Assembly: GCF_023509035.1 (NCBI RefSeq)
Contig: NZ_CP075583.1
Location: 434,001-498,000 of the forward strand
Direction: 5' to 3'
DNA from: Janthinobacterium lividum
Lineage (GTDB): Bacteria; Pseudomonadota; Gammaproteobacteria; Burkholderiales; Burkholderiaceae_D
Length of the DNA: 64,000 nt
A program made the position numbers and the translations under genes. Numbering within the stretch: position 1 is the stretch's first letter; every line of letters begins with the position of its first letter. Under the pieces are notes generated by a model. That model worked only from the letters and a program-made list of their open reading frames with translations, ran no database searches and was not told the origin of the DNA. Positions 16,697-25,857 of the stretch are shown here, one piece after another.

Positions 16697-17641
16697 TTAT
16701 TTTGTCGCAGCCGCTTTTTCTTTCGCAATGCGTGCATCGAGCTTCGCTTCATTTTTGGCAGCGTAGTCGCTGCACGCTTGCGCATCGATGAAGGGATTCG
16801 GCGTGACGCCTTCCAGCAATTGCGTCAGCTTGCGGTCAGCGCCGGAGTGGTCGGGGTGGGCCGAGATCAGGATGTCGCACGGCAGCCTGGCAAAGTCCTG
16901 CATGACGCGGCGGAAAGCCGGCGTCAGGTCCGCATGGCGTTCATCGGCCAGGTAGTGAAAATCATCGGCCGCCACCGGCGTGAGGCTGGCGCCGAACACC
17001 ACGCTCAGGCATTCCTGACGCTCGGCATCCTCGCACGACACCCAGGTCCAGCTGGTGCTGCCCGGTGTATGGCCAGGCGTGTGGCGCGCCGTGATGGTCA
17101 CGTCGCCCAGTTGCAGGGTTTCGCCATCGGCGATCTCGCGCACGTTCTCCACGGCCGGCATGGGATCGATTTCGCCCGCTTGCGGATCCATGGCGAGCAC
17201 CGCTCCCGCGCGCAGCGCCTCCGCTCCCAGCGGGCTGGCGACCACTTGCGCGCCGCTGTCGCGGGCCAAGGCGGCGATGCCGCCAGAATGGTCGAAATGC
17301 GCTTCCGTATTCAGGATGAACTTGATGTCTTGCAGGCGAAAGCCCAGTTCGAGGATATGTTCCTTGATGGCGGCCACCGATTGCGGCAACGCGCCGTCGA
17401 TCAGGATCAAGCCTTCGCGCGTATCGATCAGCACAACGCTCAAGCCGCCCACGCCCACGTAATACGTGTCGCCGTGGATGCGCGCCGGTTGCTGCGGGCG
17501 GTTCCATTGCGCCGCATAGGGCGAGGCGATCGGCTGCGTCAGGGGATCGACGGCGGGCGTGGCGGCATGCGCGGCAAACGGCAGCGCCATGGCGGTCAGC
17601 GCGATACTGAGCAAAGTCTTGGGAGTGAAGAAGGGTGGCAT
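16697..17641 (-). CDS. subclass B3-like metallo-beta-lactamase with Glu in place of the first His
   Basis: A 314-residue secreted MBL-fold hydrolase; ATG 17641 with CTGGAG upstream, signal peptide ending FAAHA. Start of mature domain QWNRPQQPARIHGDTYYVGVGG and GLILIDGAL are typical of B3 enzymes. Metal ligands: E113-x-H115-x-D117-H118 (NTEAHFDHSGG), H191 (TPGHTPGS), H262 (ISAHPDH). Standard B3 enzymes have His at the first position; Glu there matches the B3-E variants I know of from sphingomonads, and GOB enzymes have Gln. Cys203, Cys211 and Cys255 are present. Beta-lactam hydrolysis is likely but unproven. Janthinobacterium is known for the chromosomal B3 enzyme THIN-B; this appears to be a different lineage. 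Confidence 0.85.
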   Translation of the reverse strand: MPPFFTPKTLLSIALTAMALPFAAHAATPAVDPLTQPIASPYAAQWNRPQQPARIHGDTYYVGVGGLSVVLIDTREGLILIDGALPQSVAAIKEHILELGFRLQDIKFILNTEAHFDHSGGIAALARDSGAQVVASPLGAEALRAGAVLAMDPQAGEIDPMPAVENVREIADGETLQLGDVTITARHTPGHTPGSTSWTWVSCEDAERQECLSVVFGASLTPVAADDFHYLADERHADLTPAFRRVMQDFARLPCDILISAHPDHSGADRKLTQLLEGVTPNPFIDAQACSDYAAKNEAKLDARIAKEKAAATK

Positions 17642-17781
17642 GCGGCTCCAGGAAAATAGGCGGTATGAATCGATGCCATAGGGTAACGTCGCCAGCCTCG
17701 CGCGGTCAAGCAGACGGGCGCGGCGACTTGCGCTACGATAGAGGCCCATAGACTGCCGTGCGCCTTGCCGCGCCCACTGCC

Positions 17782-18585
17782 ATGCGTTTGCTGATCCTGT
17801 CCGACCTGCACCTGGAAGTCTGGGGTGAAGACACGCCCGCCCTCGACCTTGCAGCCAGCCGCCCCGACGTGGTGATCCTGGCCGGCGACATCGACACGGG
17901 CAGCAATGCCATCGCCTGGGCCGCGCGCACCTTCGGCGCCCTGCCCGTGCTGTACGTGCATGGCAACCACGAAGGCTATGGCCATCAGCTCGAACACATG
18001 CAGGACGCCGTGCGCGACGCCTGCGCCAGCGCGAATGCGCACGGCGCCAACATCCGCCTGCTCGACGGCGATGCCGTGACGCTCGATGGCATGCGCTTCC
18101 TGGGCATCACGCTGTGGACGGATTTTCTGCTGTTCGGCGCCGAGCGCCAGGAAGAGGCGCTGAACGCGGCACAAGCCTACATGCCCGACTACAAGCGCAT
18201 CAGCACGGGCGGCGACACGCCACGCCTGCTGTGCGCCGCCGACACGGCGCGGCTGCACGCACAGCACCGCTCCTGGCTGGAACAGCAGCTGGCGCAGCCC
18301 TTCGATGGCAAGACGGTAGTGATCACGCACATGGCGCCCTCGATGCTGTCGGTGGACGAGCAATACGCGACGAACCTGGGCTCGCCCGCCTTCGCGTCGC
18401 GGCTGGACGCGCTGGTGGCACAAGCCGACCTGTGGGTGCATGGCCACATGCACGCCTCGCTCGACTATCGCGTCCAGGACTGCCGCGTCGTGTGCAACCC
18501 CTGCGGCTACAAGCGCCCCGATGGCACACCGGAAAACGAACGCTACGATCCCGGCTTCATCGTCGACATCACCAGCGCGGTTTAA
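17782..18585 (+). CDS. metallophosphoesterase, paralogue 2
   Basis: 267 residues, close paralogue of the gene at 15424. Start MRLLILSDLHLEVWG (ATG 17782) aligns with the start of the paralogue; an ATG at 17758 would add eight residues. Calcineurin-like motifs LSDLH, LAGDIDTG, YVHGNHEGYG, and HGHMHASLDY are all present, and RVVCNPCGYK near the end is shared. This copy is intact and defines the correct end of paralogue 1. Its stop overlaps the stop of the convergent reductase (TTAA). Substrate unknown; the family includes phosphodiesterases and nucleotidases. Confidence 0.9.
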   Translation: MRLLILSDLHLEVWGEDTPALDLAASRPDVVILAGDIDTGSNAIAWAARTFGALPVLYVHGNHEGYGHQLEHMQDAVRDACASANAHGANIRLLDGDAVTLDGMRFLGITLWTDFLLFGAERQEEALNAAQAYMPDYKRISTGGDTPRLLCAADTARLHAQHRSWLEQQLAQPFDGKTVVITHMAPSMLSVDEQYATNLGSPAFASRLDALVAQADLWVHGHMHASLDYRVQDCRVVCNPCGYKRPDGTPENERYDPGFIVDITSAV

Positions 18586-19109
18586 TTTTTCCGATAGCGC
18601 AGTTGCGCCACGCCGCTGGGCAGCTGGCGCGTGCCGTCCAGGCGCCAGTCGCTGCGCGGCAAGCCATCCTCGAACAGGCGCACGCCCTTGCCCAGCACCA
18701 CGGGCAGCACGGACAAGGTCAGGCTGTCGATGACGCCTTCGCGCAAACCGGCGCGGATGACGGTGCCGCCATCGAGATATACGTGGCGGCAACCCTCCTC
18801 TGCCAGCTCCTCCAGTACTTCCCGCACGCTGCCTTCGCGGCGCTGCTCGCCATGGCGCGGCGCGAGATCGCGGTGGCTCAATACCACCACGCGCTTGCCC
18901 GCATACGGCCACGGCGCGAACCCCAGCACGGCGTCATAGGTGGTGCGACCGATCAGCAGGGTATCGACTTGATCCATCAAGGCCGTGTAGCCGGTGGCGT
19001 CAGGCGAATCGGGCGCCAGTTCGGCCAGCCAGGACAAGTCACCATTCTCTCCCGCGATACAGCCATCGATGCTGATGCCGAGAAAAACGCTGACAGACAT
19101 TTTTTGCAT
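18582..19109 (-). CDS. dihydrofolate reductase / RibD C-terminal family protein
   Basis: 175 residues; ATG 19109 with AAGGAGCACCC upstream. MSVSVFLGISIDGCIAGENGDLSWL, LLIGRTTYDAVLGFAPWPYAGKRVVVLS and HVYLDGGTVIRAGL are the family landmarks. These are the YyaP/YwjB-like stand-alone NADPH reductases of uncertain substrate, distinct from FolA. It is divergent from a TetR regulator whose probable operator overlaps its promoter, so it is likely repressed by that protein. Confidence 0.87.
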   Translation of the reverse strand: MQKMSVSVFLGISIDGCIAGENGDLSWLAELAPDSPDATGYTALMDQVDTLLIGRTTYDAVLGFAPWPYAGKRVVVLSHRDLAPRHGEQRREGSVREVLEELAEEGCRHVYLDGGTVIRAGLREGVIDSLTLSVLPVVLGKGVRLFEDGLPRSDWRLDGTRQLPSGVAQLRYRKN

Positions 19110-19126
19110 GGGTGCTCCTTGAATTA

Positions 19127-19143
19127 ATTCTACAGTGTAGAAT
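19127..19143. promoter_or_regulatory. 17-bp perfect palindrome, likely TetR operator
   Basis: ATTCTACA-G-TGTAGAAT is perfectly symmetric about its centre. It lies 17 bp upstream of the reductase start and 1 bp before the TetR start. Size, symmetry and place fit a TetR-family operator blocking both genes. Confidence 0.72.
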
Positions 19144-19144
19144 T

Positions 19145-19759
19145 ATGCCCATGAAAACCCCAAAACTTCAAGCCATGGCATCTCCCGTACGCCGCGCCGG
19201 GCGTCCGCGCCGCGCCACACCCGCGCTGGACAGCGCCAGCATCCTGCACGCTGCCCTGGTCCTGCTGGAAGAGCAAGGCGAGGCCTTCTCGATGCGCGCG
19301 CTGGCGCAGCGCATGGGCGTCGATGCCATGGCCGTGTATCACTACTACGCAGGAAAAGAGGAGTTATTGCTGGCCTTGATGCTGCAGCGTTTTGCCGCGC
19401 TCGATCCGCGCCAGCCGCCGTTTACGCTGCGCCAGTCACCACCACGGCGTGTGCTCGCGTTGTGCACGCTGTACCTGGAACTGGTCAGCGCCACGCCGTA
19501 TTTCGTGCGCCTGATGGCGCGCGGGCTGGTGACGCAAGCCGATGTGGCCGAGCGGTTTACGGCGCTGTTCGAGCTGGCCGTCGACGGTCTCGCGCCGGAC
19601 AAAAAAACCCGCCTGCGCGGGCGCGATACGCTCGTCGATTTCCTGCACGGCTATGCGCTGGCGGGCAGGCCCGCCAGCGAGACCGGCTGGCATGCCTCGG
19701 TCAGCATGATTTTAGCGGGTATGCACACACAAATGCGAGTATCCACTCTCAATCTTTGA
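19145..19759 (+). CDS. TetR/AcrR family transcriptional regulator
   Basis: About 204 residues. Start ATG 19145 or 19151; neither has a Shine-Dalgarno, and the operator abuts the start, so a leaderless message is possible. Helix-turn-helix at about 30-80: SASILHAALVLLEEQGEAFS, RALAQRMGVDAMAVYHYYAGKEELL. The C-terminal ligand domain is poorly conserved, as is usual. The pairing with the divergent reductase gene and a shared palindrome supports local repression of both. Confidence 0.88.
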   Translation: MPMKTPKLQAMASPVRRAGRPRRATPALDSASILHAALVLLEEQGEAFSMRALAQRMGVDAMAVYHYYAGKEELLLALMLQRFAALDPRQPPFTLRQSPPRRVLALCTLYLELVSATPYFVRLMARGLVTQADVAERFTALFELAVDGLAPDKKTRLRGRDTLVDFLHGYALAGRPASETGWHASVSMILAGMHTQMRVSTLNL

Positions 19760-20142
19760 CTAAACTATCACACGCATAATAAGTTGACAGGGCATGAATA
19801 TGCCTCACCATCGCACCTATTCATGCTCCCAAAATGCATACTCACGTTCAGCAATTGCGGTGTCAAGGCTGGTACGAATTCGTAACTTTCCTAGGTATCC
19901 TCACCGCAAACAACTCTCACTGATACATAGCCATACGATCACCACGATAAAAACACTCATGAAAATAGAACACATTTCTGGATACATGTTGTAGAATTGT
20001 CGTGGGTCTACGATTACCCCCTGCTGCAAGGGAAAAATCGCCTGCAAAACTAATTGCACATACAATCTTAATTGCCGAAAATAGCACGCAGCATGCTTAC
20101 TGAAAATAATAATTTCAGCGGCTCCCCTATTAGGAGTATGTG
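19760..20142. other. AT-rich gene-free interval
   Basis: About 380 bp with visibly lower GC than its surroundings. It holds an inverted repeat GCATGAAT / ATTCATGC at about 19794-19835 and several AT tracts. A short open frame at 19794-19994 has no domain or SD and is not called. I see no tRNA, att-like direct repeat or transposon end. Confidence 0.45.
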
Positions 20143-20724
20143 ATGTTTAGTATCGAATCTGTCCTCAAAGCATTTAAATACCTCGAAGATAAATCCAACT
20201 CTAGCTTGTCGCATTGCAAGATGCTAAATGTGCGTGCAATTGCACTTGGGTATCAAAGCTATCATCATTTCAGAGAAACCCTTAAAGGACTTCCAAAGGA
20301 TGAGTTCGGCAAGGTTTCGTTAAGAGTAATGCGAAAGATATGTCAAAGTCGCATGCCTCTACAAAGCTGCGCTTATTACGAATTCCACTCCCTTCCTAAT
20401 CGAGGCACTGGATTTTACAGTCACTGGATCGGTTGGGATGAAGAAGGTGAAGAAGTTAGAGCACCTAGACCGTTAAATGGAACTTCAACAGCCAAAGGAT
20501 TGCGCGAGGCAATGAGTGCACCTGTATATGTAATAGAGACACTTGCCGAGTTAAATGTATGGCGTCACATATGGCACTCAACTGCATTGGTCCCTGAAGC
20601 GCTAGCAAGAGAATTTTTTGTTAAAGCATTTGATAAAGAAAAATTTGTCTCACAAGACCCGTCAATTGAAATTATCCGAAATAAGATAAGCAAATATAAT
20701 AATAATTTTGCAACATTTTATTAA
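20143..20724 (+). CDS. hypothetical protein in an AT-rich islet
   Basis: 193 residues; ATG 20143 is 6 bases after TAGGAG (a GTG one codon earlier is less well placed). Codon use is AT-rich, unlike every neighbour. The first 50 residues (LKAFKYLEDKSNSSLSHCKM; ALGYQSYHHFRETL) recall a small N-terminal region, 'SHS...A...GY.sy..f', found in accessory proteins of plasmids and islands; that likeness is a memory-based impression. The rest has no motif I know: a Trp-containing middle (FYSHWIGWDEEGEEVRAPRP) and a C-terminus ending SKYNNNFATFY. No signal peptide or membrane span. Likely acquired horizontally. Confidence 0.7.
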   Translation: MFSIESVLKAFKYLEDKSNSSLSHCKMLNVRAIALGYQSYHHFRETLKGLPKDEFGKVSLRVMRKICQSRMPLQSCAYYEFHSLPNRGTGFYSHWIGWDEEGEEVRAPRPLNGTSTAKGLREAMSAPVYVIETLAELNVWRHIWHSTALVPEALAREFFVKAFDKEKFVSQDPSIEIIRNKISKYNNNFATFY

Positions 20725-20824
20725 AATTTATGGAATAGCGTATTGATGAAACACAACTTCATCAATACGCGATCTCGAAATTATGAAATACTAAAAAATA
20801 TATCTTTATCAATATAATTCAAAA

Positions 20825-21604
20825 TCATGCAAACTTCTTGAAATCCGGCTTCCTCTTTTCAAAGAAGGCCGTAAACGCTTCCTTCGCTTCGGCGCCGCCC
20901 AGCATGGCGCTGAACAGTTTGTTTTCGTCGGCGATGGCGGCCTTCATCGGTTCCATGCGGCTTTGCTTCATCAGGCGCTTGGTGGCGCGGATGGAGGCGG
21001 CTGGCAGGGCCACCAGCTTGGCGGCCTGGCCTTGCGCGAAGGTCATCAATTCGTACAGGGGCACGACTTTCGACACCAGGCCCATTTCCAGCGCTTCGCT
21101 AGCAGGGAACGCTTCGCCCAGCATCAGCTTTTCCGCTGCGCGCGGGTAACCGGCCAGTTGCGTGAGCAGCAGGCTGGAGCCGAATTCCGGGCACAAGCCC
21201 AGTTGCGTGAACGGCATCGAGAAGCTGGCATTGTCGGCCGCGTAGACCAGGTCGCAGTGCATCAACAGCGTCGTGCCGATGCCGATGGCCGGGCCGGAAA
21301 CGGCCGCCACCACGGGCTTGCTGCTGCCGTACAGGGCGCGCATGAACTGGAACACAGGACGATCATGGTCGAGCGAGCCATCCTTCGGACGCGCCGTCTT
21401 CATGAAGTCATCGAGGTCGTTGCCTGCCGTGAAAATCTCGCGCTTGCCGCAGATCAGGATGGCGCGCACGGCGTCGTCCGTCTCGGCCGCCACCAGCGCA
21501 TCGGCCAGGGTCTGGTACATGGCGCCCGTGATCGCATTCTTGCGTTCCAGGCGGTTAAATTCCAGGGTCAGGATGCCCTCGCTCTTGCTGCACAAAATAT
21601 CCAT
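20825..21604 (-). CDS. enoyl-CoA hydratase/isomerase
   Basis: 259-residue crotonase-fold enzyme; ATG 21604 with TTTGGAGACGAC upstream. The oxyanion-hole segments are visible (GKREIFTAGNDLDDF and VAAVSGPAIGIGTTLLMHCDL), and the second catalytic Glu position lies in LGLCPEFGSS. It probably acts in beta-oxidation as hydratase or enoyl-CoA isomerase, downstream of fadA. A hairpin with a T-rich flank stands between fadA and this gene, so its expression may be lowered relative to the upstream genes. Confidence 0.88.
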   Translation of the reverse strand: MDILCSKSEGILTLEFNRLERKNAITGAMYQTLADALVAAETDDAVRAILICGKREIFTAGNDLDDFMKTARPKDGSLDHDRPVFQFMRALYGSSKPVVAAVSGPAIGIGTTLLMHCDLVYAADNASFSMPFTQLGLCPEFGSSLLLTQLAGYPRAAEKLMLGEAFPASEALEMGLVSKVVPLYELMTFAQGQAAKLVALPAASIRATKRLMKQSRMEPMKAAIADENKLFSAMLGGAEAKEAFTAFFEKRKPDFKKFA

Positions 21605-21622
21605 GTCGTCTCCAAAAGATAA

Positions 21623-21651
21623 AGGGCGCCGGGGTAATCCCGCAGCGCCCT
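21623..21651 (-). terminator. hairpin between fadA and the enoyl-CoA hydratase gene
   Basis: Arms AGGGCGC (21623-21629) and GCGCCCT (21645-21651), with an inner CGGGG/CCCCG-type pairing. On the minus strand the stem is followed by TTATCTTTT, a weak T tract, then the SD of the next gene. It is probably an attenuating intra-operon terminator. Confidence 0.5.
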
Positions 21652-21676
21652 GTTTTATTGCTTTAGCCCGTCAAGC

Positions 21677-22873
21677 TTATACGCGCTCGAAGATGCCTGC
21701 CGCGCCCATGCCGGCGCCCACGCACATCGTGACCATGCCGTACTTCTGCTTGGTGCGCTGCAGCGCGTGGATCACGGTGGCCGCGCGGATGGCGCCCGTG
21801 GCGCCCAGCGGGTGGCCCAGGGCGATCGCGCCGCCCATCGGGTTGACCTTCGATGGGTCCAGGCCCAGGTCGCCGATGACGGCCAGTGCCTGTGCGGCAA
21901 ACGCTTCGTTCAGCTCGATCCAGTCCAGCTGGTCTTGCGTGATGCCGGCGGCGGCGCACGCTGCAGGAATGGCGAATTTAGGACCGATGCCCATGATTTC
22001 CGGCGGCACGCCGCGCACGGCGAACGACGAGAATTTCGCCAGCGGGGTCAGGTTATGTTCGCGCAGGATTTTTTCGCTGACGATCAGCAGCGCGCCGGCG
22101 CCATCGGACATCTGCGAGCTGTTGGCGGCGGTGACGCTGCCCTTGGCGGCGAACACCGGTTTCAGCTTGGCCAGCGACTCCATCGACGAATCGGCGCGCG
22201 CGCCTTCGTCCGTGTCGACGGTACGGCGCGTCACATCAACCTGGCCAGTGGCCAGGTTCGGCGTGCGCGTGATGATTTCGACTGGCGTCGTTTCCGCCTT
22301 GAAGAAACCGGCTTGCTGCGCGGCGATGGCGCGGCGGTGCGATTCGACCGAGAACGCGTCCTGCTGTTCGCGCGACACTTTCCATTGCTGCGCCACTTTT
22401 TCGGCCGTCAGGCCCATGCCGTAGGCCATGCCGATGTTTTCATCGCTGAACATGTCCAGGTTCATCGATGGGTGGTGGCCCATCATCGGCACCATCGACA
22501 TCGATTCGATGCCGCCGGCGATCATGACGTCGGCTTCGCCCACGCGGATGCGGTCGGCCGCCATGGCAATGGCCGTGATGCCCGAAGCGCAGTAACGGTT
22601 GACGGTGACGCCGCCCACGGTTTTCGGTAGCCCGGCCAGCAGCACCGAGTTACGCGCGATATTGAAGCCCTGCTCCGCTTCCGGGAACGAGCAACCGATG
22701 ATGGCGTCGGTGATCAGCGCTGGATCGAGACCAGGCGCTTGCGCCAGGGCCGATTGCAGCACGCGCACCAGCAGGTCGTCCGGACGGGTGTTTCTGAACA
22801 TGCCGCGCGGCGCCTTGCCGATCGGGGTGCGGGTTGCAGAGACGATGTAGGCGTCTTGAAGTTGTTTGCTCAT
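21677..22873 (-). CDS. fadA: acetyl-CoA C-acyltransferase (thiolase)
   Basis: 398-residue thiolase catalysing the last step of the beta-oxidation cycle. Catalytic residues are visible: nucleophile Cys in VNRYCASGITAIAMAA, His in GGAIALGHPLGATGA, and the second Cys in VTMCVGAGMGAAGIFERV. The N-terminus MSKQLQDAYIVSATRTPIGKAPRG is typical of FadA/PcaF-like enzymes. It follows the thioesterase and the dehydrogenase/hydratase gene on the same strand, forming the core of a fad operon. Confidence 0.93.
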   Translation of the reverse strand: MSKQLQDAYIVSATRTPIGKAPRGMFRNTRPDDLLVRVLQSALAQAPGLDPALITDAIIGCSFPEAEQGFNIARNSVLLAGLPKTVGGVTVNRYCASGITAIAMAADRIRVGEADVMIAGGIESMSMVPMMGHHPSMNLDMFSDENIGMAYGMGLTAEKVAQQWKVSREQQDAFSVESHRRAIAAQQAGFFKAETTPVEIITRTPNLATGQVDVTRRTVDTDEGARADSSMESLAKLKPVFAAKGSVTAANSSQMSDGAGALLIVSEKILREHNLTPLAKFSSFAVRGVPPEIMGIGPKFAIPAACAAAGITQDQLDWIELNEAFAAQALAVIGDLGLDPSKVNPMGGAIALGHPLGATGAIRAATVIHALQRTKQKYGMVTMCVGAGMGAAGIFERV

Positions 22874-22933
22874 TTTGTTCTTTCAAAGATGTTGAACGAA
22901 GTTCGTGTTCTGTCGAATGTCCGAGGTGGCGCT

Positions 22934-23380
22934 CTATCGCTTCTGCGACAAATACCAGTCCACCGTCACCTGTGCCGCCAGCGTGCCTTCGGCGTCGAAA
23001 ATATCGACTGCCACGGGAAACGCCACCTTGCCATCCTGCGCCAGCTGCGCCTTCAAGGCAGCCAGGTCGCCCGGTACCCGGCCTTCGGCGCGCGTTGCGC
23101 CCCGGGCCACCTTCTGGTACTGGATACGCGACTCCTTGGCCACCGGGCGCAAGCCCAGTATCAGCTCGGCGAAGCCGCCAGCCATGGCCGCGCCGGAAGC
23201 CGTTTCGGCCAGGGTAAACAAGGCGCCCGCATGCTGCGTGCCCAGGTGATTATTCAGTTTGGGATCTTCCGGCATCGACACCTTCGAGGTGCCGGCGCCG
23301 ATGTCGTCGATGCTGATCCCCAGCAGCCGCACGAAGGGCAAGGTGTCCATCATCTGTTGTTTGATACGGTCATACACCAT
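22934..23380 (-). CDS. DUF4442/PaaI-like hotdog-fold thioesterase
   Basis: 148 residues from the ATG at 23380, chosen for GAGG 6 bases upstream; an ATG at 23431 adds 17 residues without an SD. Single hotdog domain: SMPEDPKLNNHLGTQHAGAL carries the conserved H-x-G segment, then LFTLAETASGAAMAG and QVTVDWYLSQKR. Proteins of this type hydrolyse acyl-CoA or acyl-ACP. Inside a fad operon it probably releases CoA from stalled or unusual acyl-CoAs. Confidence 0.8.
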   Translation of the reverse strand: MVYDRIKQQMMDTLPFVRLLGISIDDIGAGTSKVSMPEDPKLNNHLGTQHAGALFTLAETASGAAMAGGFAELILGLRPVAKESRIQYQKVARGATRAEGRVPGDLAALKAQLAQDGKVAFPVAVDIFDAEGTLAAQVTVDWYLSQKR

Positions 23381-23442
23381 GCTTGGCCTCACGCGCAGTA
23401 ATACTTTAAATACCAAAGACAGGATCGTCATCGACGTAAGGC

Positions 23443-25843
23443 TTAGTTGCGTACCGGCTTACCGGTCTGCATCATGCCCATGATCCGTTCCTGGGTTTTC
23501 GGATGGTTCAACAGCTCCAGGAATGCCTTGCGTTCCATATCCAGCAGCCACTGTTCGCTGACGAAACTGCCCTGGTCCACGTCGCCGCCCGATACGATCT
23601 CGGCGATCATCTCGCCCAGCTTGAAGTCGTGCGCCGAAATGAAGCCGCCGTCGCGCATGTTGACCAGCTGCGCCTTGATGGTGCCCCAGCCGTAACGGCC
23701 CGTGACCTGAATCAGCGAAGGGAGCGCTGGACGGAAGCCAGCGTCAAACATGGCGCGCGCTTCGACCTTGGCCACGTGCAGCAGCTCGTAGGCGTTGAAC
23801 ACGATCACGTCGTCTTCTTTCAGGTAGCCCATTTTTTTGGCTTCCAGCGCCGATTTCGACACGTTGGCGGTGGCCGCATTGGTGAAGCCCGTTTTCAGGA
23901 ATTGCAGGATATCGTTACCCTTGGCTTCCTTGTAGGCGCGCTGCGCCGCTTCCTTCAAGCCACCGCCGGCAGGAATCAGGCCCACGCCCACTTCCACCAG
24001 ACCGATGTAGGACTCGATCGAGGCCACGCGCTTCGATGCGTGCAGCGCCAGTTCGCAACCACCGCCCAGTGCCAGACCAGCGACCGCGGCGATCACCGGC
24101 ACGTTCGCGTATTTCAGCGACATGAAAGTATTCTGCAGTTCGGCGATGATCGGATCGACGGCTTTCACGCCGCCTTGCATGAACGCAGGCAGGGCCGATT
24201 GCAGGTCGGCGCCGGCCGAGAAGGCGCCGCCTTCGGCTGCGTCGGCGTGCCAGATCACCAAACCTTTGAAATTCTTCTCGGCTTCAGCCAGCGCCAGTTT
24301 CAGGCCATTGATCACGCCTTCGCCGATCACGTGCATCTTGGTCTTGAACGAGATGATCAGGACGTCGTCGCCCGTATGCCAGACGCGCACGGACTCGTCT
24401 TCAAAGACGGTGGTGCCGGCGGTCTTGCCGTCGATGGCGCCGCTACCCAGTACTGGCGCGCGGAATGGCTGGCGGTCATACACGGACAGGGTCGAACGGG
24501 GCACGAAGCTGTTCGACACGGCGGAGTAGGAACCTTCCGGCGTATGCACGCCGCCTTTTTCAGCGACCGGACCTTCGAAGACCCAGGCTGGCAGCGGTGC
24601 ATTGCACAGCGCGTGGCCGGCGTCGATGTCTTCCTTGACCCAGTTGGCCACTTGCAGCCAGTTCGATGCCTGCCACGTTTCAAACGGACCGACGTTCCAG
24701 CCGAAGCCCCAGCGCATGGCGAAATCGATGTCGCGCGCATTGTCGGCCACGGTGTCGAGGTGGATGGCGATGTAGTGGAAAGCATCGCGGAAGATCGCCC
24801 ACAGGAACTGGCCTTGTGGATTTGTCGATTCGCGCAGCGCCTTCATCTTCTTGACCGGATCCTTCTCTTTCAGGATGCGGGCGATGATGTCGGCAGCCTT
24901 GGCGCCGCCGGCCACGTATTCACCGGTAGCGAAATCGAGGCGTTGAATTTCCTTACCAACCTTCTTGTAGAAGCCTGCGCCGCTCTTCTGGCCCAGCGCG
25001 CCTTTTTTCCACCAGCTGCGCCAGCACGGCCGGCGTCTTGTAGACGGCGGCGAACGGATCGTTCGGCAGGTAGTCCTGCATGGTCTTGATCACATGGCCC
25101 ATGGTGTCCAGGCCAACCACGTCCGCCGTGCGGAAGGTGCCCGACTTGGCGCGGCCCAGCTTGGCGCCGGTCAGGTCATCGACGACGTCTACGGACAGGC
25201 CGAATTTCTCGGCTTCGTGCACGATGGCCAGGATGCCGAACACGCCAACGCGGTTGGCGATGAAGTTCGGCGTATCCTTGGCGCGGACCACGCCCTTGCC
25301 CAGGGTAGTGGTCAGGAAGCCTTCCAGCTGGTCGCTGATCTCAGGCTTGGTGAACTCGGTCGGGATGATCTCGACCAGGTGCATATAGCGCGGCGGGTTG
25401 AAGAAGTGCACGCCGCAGTAGCGCGCTTTCAGGTCGGCGTCGAAGCCTTCGGCCAGCTTGGTGATCGACAGGCCCGAGGTGTTCGAGGCGAAGATCGCGT
25501 TCGGGCCGATGTGCGGAGCGACCTTTTGATACAGGTCGTGTTTCCAGTCCATGCGCTCGGCGATGGCTTCGATGATCAGGTCGCAACCGGCCAGCAGGTC
25601 TAGGTTGTCTTCGTAGTTGGCCACCTGGATCAGCGCGGCGTCGTCCTTGTTGCCCAGCGGGGCAGGCGACAGCTTTTTCAGGTTCTCGATGGCGCGCAGC
25701 ACGATGCCATTCTTCGGGCCTTCCTTGGCCGGCAGGTCGAACAGCACGACCGGCACTTTCGCGTTGATGCAATGGGCGGCGATCTGCGCGCCCATCACGC
25801 CGGCGCCGAGGACGGCTACTTTTTTAACGATGAAATTGGTCAT
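23443..25843 (-). CDS. 3-hydroxyacyl-CoA dehydrogenase / enoyl-CoA hydratase, FadB/FadN-like (frameshifted)
   Basis: A bifunctional beta-oxidation enzyme of about 799 residues if one base is removed. N-terminal NAD-binding dehydrogenase (VAVLGAGVMGAQIAAHC; FASNTSGLSITKLA; FNPPRYMHLVEII; a C-terminal domain with PNFIANRVGVFG), a second dehydrogenase-like portion, then a crotonase domain (AGLALGGGCELALHA; GLVEVGVGLIPAGGG). Domain order (dehydrogenase first) is the FadN type, the reverse of E. coli FadB. The break is an extra A in the six-base run at 25003-25008. With five A the protein reads VEKGALGQKSGAGFYKKVGK and joins the halves. Confidence 0.9.
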
Positions 25844-25857
25844 ATTTTCCTCAAGTC

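Noticed and set aside
19794..19994. 66-codon frame in the AT-rich interval
   Set aside because: No SD, no resemblance to any family, composition as expected from the local sequence.
19995..20040. tRNA- or att-like stretch GTGGGTCTACGATTACCCCC
   Set aside because: No acceptor stem, anticodon arm or T-loop consensus around it, and no direct repeat partner was seen.
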